Positions 62,601 to 64,000 of a stretch of DNA of 64,000 nucleotides are shown here, in pieces. The number at the start of each line of letters is the position of its first letter. The stretch's first letter is position 1. Source of the stretch: Lingula anatina (taxonomy: Eukaryota; Brachiopoda; Lingulata; Lingulida; Lingulidae); NCBI RefSeq assembly GCF_001039355.2, contig NW_019773625.1, positions 1,045,079-1,109,078 of the forward strand, given 5' to 3'. A program made the position numbers and the translations under genes. The notes beneath the pieces are model-generated. The model worked only from the letters and a program-made list of their open reading frames with translations. It was not told where the DNA came from and did not search any database.

Positions 62601-63591
62601 TTTCATGTCAGGGGTGGTAATCCAGGGGTTTTCCAAGATAATATACCAGCTTTACTGTGAAATAGCCACACCATAGAGGTAAGTGTTTAAATTTTCCCCA
62701 GGCACTCACTCTGACTTACCCCCTTTCCAATGGTTTTCAAAGTGACCACTTTGGCGGCGTGAACTGTATCCCCACTGCTCTGTGGGTCGCGATTCTCAAC
62801 ATCGATATCCGTCGCCACGGTGGCAGACTTCTGTAGCCTGTGGGATTTTGGCTTGGTATGGGATTTATGCTGGAATATCCAAGTAATAATGATTGAAATA
62901 CAGCCAGGTTGCCTCAAATTACAAACTAATAGGCTTAAAGCTAGATCTTCGTTATAGGTTATGTTGGTGTTACTTAATATGAAATACGCATAATACTGAA
63001 ATTTAGATTAGGCACAAAGGTATCATCACGTTGCACCTTCTTTCCATTAATCTGAGATAATACTGGACTGAAACCTAGCCTGAAAAACAACTTCAAGAAC
63101 ATCAAGTACTCACATTTTTCTTGTCAGGAGTGAGCTTCATCAGCTCCATGTTTTCCATGCTGTGTCTTCTCTGGCGGTTTGAATTGCGGGTACCTGTTAG
63201 AAACAGAGAAGGTAAGTTTTGAAGACTATTCATATTTAAGTAGATAAGAATATATCCTGTCAATTAACAATGTAAAAATAAACATACTAAGATTATTTAA
63301 TAAAATACCTAAATCTTTTAAAGTGATTAGATAGCCAACAAACAAAATCATAATGTCATCATGTCCTCGAGAAATGACTTGATAGTCTCAATTAAACTGT
63401 TTTCAAAATTGGTGCAAGATGGATAAAAATTCATGCCAGTTTATTCATTTTGCAGTTATTTAAAGGGTATCACCCTGTGTGTTCATATCTTAGCCATCCC
63501 ATAATATTTCTGCCTACCTCCGCTGTCGTCTGTCCTGTCTGAATCTGTTGTGGTGTAGGAGGAGGCCAGGCTCTGCTGGTCTGTGCTGATA
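40197..63591 (-). CDS. GPSM2-like: GPSM/LGN/AGS3/Pins-type G-protein signalling modulator, C-terminal half with four GoLoco motifs
   Basis: Six exons on the minus strand join in frame: 63591-63518, 63193-63114, 62869-62720, 61795-61657, 61317-61121 and 40421-40197 (TGA). All donors are GT and all acceptors are AG, and the codon phases agree at every junction. The product contains a Ser/Thr-rich linker and RRHSMENMELMKLTP. In vertebrate LGN this segment carries the Ser whose phosphorylation allows Dlg GK-domain binding. Four GoLoco motifs follow (DDFFNQIMKFQSRRMEDQRC and relatives), each ending in the conserved D/E-Q-R. GoLoco motifs bind GDP-loaded G-alpha-i/o. The family links cortical G-alpha-i to NuMA/dynein to orient the mitotic spindle. 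The TPR repeats that bind NuMA/Inscuteable would be encoded beyond 64000. Four motifs fit GPSM1 or GPSM2, and an invertebrate is likely to have a single ancestral gene. The C-terminus is basic (GKKKKK). Confidence 0.92.
40748..40812 (+). repeat. Long A-tract (about 64 bases)
   Basis: An uninterrupted run of A on the plus strand, near the 3' splice site of the large intron in transcript direction (U-rich in the RNA). Confidence 0.95.
44930..44967. repeat. (GA)n microsatellite
   Basis: About 18 GA units within the large intron. Confidence 0.95.
45582..45751. mobile_element. hAT-like MITE, copy A
   Basis: The ends are CAGGGGCGG... and ...CCGCCCCTG, the terminal inverted repeat typical of many hAT non-autonomous elements. 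TATCA lies directly on both sides (45577-45581 and 45752-45756). hAT elements normally make 8-bp duplications, so the other 3 bases would have diverged. The 170-bp core has no coding capacity. Confidence 0.65.
46333..46990 (-). pseudogene. Decayed LINE retrotransposon ORF2 C-terminus with zinc finger, copy A
   Basis: Reading the minus strand through several stops and shifts gives, in order: a region like KALRRLCNKVL, YNAVVAPLF, a WSGHVIRMD..IPK core, a KCFKDNLK / LKVNLKW segment, and finally CQICQKHCKSPIGLLNHIRT before a stop at 46333. This is the order at the 3' end of non-LTR reverse transcriptases whose ORF2 closes with a CCHH finger (C..C...C.S.IGL..H.RTH). The element is dead, 5'-truncated and inserted antisense to plus, in the same sense as the host gene. 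Confidence 0.75.
47167..47336. mobile_element. hAT-like MITE, copy B
   Basis: The same insertion in the second copy of the duplicated block, including the same TATCA flanks. It is therefore not an independent transposition. Confidence 0.65.
47917..48570 (-). pseudogene. Decayed LINE ORF2 C-terminus with zinc finger, copy B
   Basis: This is the counterpart of the previous remnant in the second copy of the duplicated block, with the same order of motifs and the same interruptions. One small deletion (about 9 bases) near 48093 distinguishes the copies. Confidence 0.75.
48584..48820 (+). repeat. 51-bp minisatellite, about 4.6 copies
   Basis: The unit begins GTGCTTCAGAGCTGGGTGCT, followed by GGTTGATAAAGTAAGTGTA and GGGTGGTTGTG. 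Copies differ at several positions. It starts right after the LINE-containing duplicated block ends. Confidence 0.9.
50212..50268. repeat. (ATT)n microsatellite
   Basis: About 17 ATT units. It gives a run of Tyr or Ile/Asn codons depending on frame, and the ORF over it is artificial. Confidence 0.95.
52211..52349 (+). repeat. Compound A-rich tract
   Basis: Two long A-runs (about 49 and 36 bases) are separated by CAAAGGAG and a T6 interruption. They could be retroposon tails or polymerase-slippage sequence. The poly-Lys/poly-Phe ORFs there are artefacts. Confidence 0.9.
53091..53333 (-). other. Unassigned 80-codon ORF in the large intron
   Basis: The frame has a true ATG and fairly mixed composition (VVCSICNLVDKIAKDAEEEG). 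An internal acceptor-like TACATTTCAG precedes AAACAGAATG. I know no matching family. It might be a cryptic exon or chance. Confidence 0.15.
53408..53785. repeat. 378-bp tandem duplicated block, copy A (ends at N 53786)
   Basis: This block is almost identical to 53787-54163 (one or two base differences near 53569), with an N exactly between them. A near-perfect end-to-end repeat at an N is the mark of an unmerged contig overlap. Confidence 0.93.
53787..54163. repeat. 378-bp tandem duplicated block, copy B
   Basis: Second copy of the preceding block. It continues into unique sequence at AGGACACAAG. The identical 61-codon minus frame in each copy is not a gene. Confidence 0.93.
54832..55059 (-). 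other. Unassigned open frame with an acceptor-like start
   Basis: A minus-strand frame of about 75 codons ends in TGA. It lacks an ATG but is preceded by a pyrimidine-rich TTTCCTTTCCGATTGCCAG, a good acceptor. The translation is mixed and Cys-containing (PCLCESDESVKCNPLFLPQ). It could be an alternative terminal exon of the host gene, or chance. No family is recognised. Confidence 0.2.
55501..55743. mobile_element. 243-bp fold-back MITE with ~100-bp inverted arms
   Basis: The left arm contains CTCCCTGGGGAGTCTCACTA and continues AATTGCTATCAACTAACC, TGCTTAAATGTTTGTCAC. The right arm carries the reverse complement of all these blocks in order. The arms are imperfect and separated by a short spacer, so the element can fold into one long hairpin. 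The ends are GGGTTCCCA / GGGACCATTCCCA on opposite strands. No convincing target-site duplication was seen. Confidence 0.75.
59595..59665. repeat. (AG)n microsatellite
   Basis: About 33 AG units. Read on the minus strand it yields the Ser-Leu repeat ORF (59423-59710), which is not a gene. Confidence 0.97.
61121..61317 (-). CDS. GPSM-like gene, exon with GoLoco 2 and the first half of GoLoco 3
   Basis: GoLoco 2 is ADEFLDMVAGIQGSRMNDQR. The exon ends at DDNFFEMLMRCQ, the N-terminal helix of GoLoco 3. The donor is GTAGGA at 61120-61115. Confidence 0.95.
61657..61795 (-). CDS. GPSM-like gene, exon with GoLoco 1
   Basis: The exon codes for DEDDFFNQIMKFQSRRMEDQ followed by RC. The pattern FF...I.KFQS.RM.DQRC is a textbook GoLoco motif, with the Gln and Arg needed for nucleotide-site contact. 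The exon starts in phase 0 and ends in phase 1. Confidence 0.95.
62343..62579 (+). repeat. 39-bp minisatellite, about 6 copies, in an intron of the GPSM-like gene
   Basis: The unit AACAAGGCTGTTGTGCATGA + AATAAATGACCACCCTGTA is repeated about six times with very few differences. The period is a multiple of three and the unit lacks stops in several frames. This produces long repetitive ORFs on both strands, which are not genes. Confidence 0.95.
62720..62869 (-). CDS. GPSM-like gene, linker exon c
   Basis: A 50-codon, phase-0 exon coding a basic then acidic linker (HKSHTKPKSHRLQKS... ending LKTIGKG). It lies between the phospho-motif exon and the first GoLoco. Confidence 0.85.
63114..63193 (-). 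CDS. GPSM-like gene, linker exon b with RRHSMENMELMKLTP motif
   Basis: An 80-base exon between CTAACAG and GTGAGT. It carries the family-diagnostic linker motif, which is the best single piece of evidence for LGN/AGS3 orthology. Confidence 0.93.
63518..63591 (-). CDS. GPSM-like gene, linker exon a
   Basis: This exon codes for a Ser/Thr/Asp-rich linker (STDQQSLASSYTTTDSDRTD). The first base completes a codon from an exon outside the window, and the last base starts a Gly codon finished by the next exon. Confidence 0.85.
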
Positions 63592-64000
63592 CTAATAAAT
63601 AAAATATAATAATAAATAAGAAAATAACGTAATTGAAAAATACTATTAAGTGTTTGCGTAAAAAGTGGCAATAGTTTAATAGTAACATACCAGAATTGTA
63701 TCTTTAATATATCTATCAAAATATATCAAACAACAGGTACAAGTTGTTCTTTTCTGAATGCTTATCTGCCTGTAGAACTGAAGGAAGGTCTGTAAAATCT
63801 AATACATCTGTTCATTTACTGGCCATTGTCTCTGCTTTCAAAGCCTTTGGGACAAAAAGATTGATTCTTAGACCATTTTAACTTTGAGTGCTAGATGGCT
63901 AACTGTTTGTGGCACAGATTGATCTCATTTTCAAGACATCACAATGAAATGTTCATAGCTGGTTTTGAACACAATGCAGTCTTCCCAGCTAACACAATAT

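Noticed and set aside
62273-62660. Repetitive ORFs in several frames that look like a repeat protein
   Set aside because: The 39-bp minisatellite keeps many frames open at once on both strands, and it lies in a well-defined intron.

Overview
The window is eukaryotic nuclear DNA from a non-vertebrate animal. Genes are split by GT-AG introns, non-coding space is AT-rich, and there are many microsatellites and degenerate transposon pieces. The gene set fits a heterozygous aquatic bilaterian such as a lophotrochozoan, cephalochordate or ambulacrarian: a LGN/Pins-type GoLoco protein, a galactose-3-O-sulfotransferase, a GT10 fucosyltransferase and a somatomedin-B-like ectodomain. I cannot name the species from sequence alone.

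Layout. Positions 433-2975 (+) hold the last three exons of an unrecognised, Ser/Pro/Arg-rich protein. Positions 4194-7526 (+) hold a complete three-exon secreted or membrane-anchored glycoprotein with a somatomedin-B-like knot. Positions 10012-10356 (-) hold a small two-helix membrane protein. Between about 10.4 and 20.7 kb I see only intergenic DNA with simple repeats, a strong G-quadruplex motif and one possible decayed coding stretch. At 21038-23264 (-) and 24281-25564 (+) lie two divergently transcribed Golgi glycan-modifying enzymes, a Gal3ST-like sulfotransferase and an alpha-1,3-fucosyltransferase, about 1 kb apart. From about 40.2 kb to beyond the right edge (-) lies the C-terminal half of a GPSM/LGN/AGS3/Pins gene. 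It has six exons here, the conserved linker with the RRHS phospho-motif, and four GoLoco motifs. A 20.7 kb intron splits the third GoLoco. The gene's 5' TPR exons lie outside the window.

The large intron and the 27-35 kb intergenic region contain three near-identical tandem duplications, each joined at a single N (27513, 31201, 47004, 53786). Their geometry indicates unmerged haplotypes or contig overlaps rather than biological duplication. Mobile DNA includes a decayed LINE reverse-transcriptase C-terminus with its zinc finger (present twice because of the duplication), a hAT-like MITE with TATCA flanks, a fold-back MITE at 55.5 kb and a 149-bp inverted-repeat element at 28.2 kb.

Functionally, the sulfotransferase/fucosyltransferase pair could act on the same galactose-containing glycans, as in sulfo-Lewis-type structures. 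The GoLoco gene would couple G-alpha-i to spindle orientation. The other genes have no assigned role. I found no CRISPR, operon, rRNA or convincing tRNA feature.
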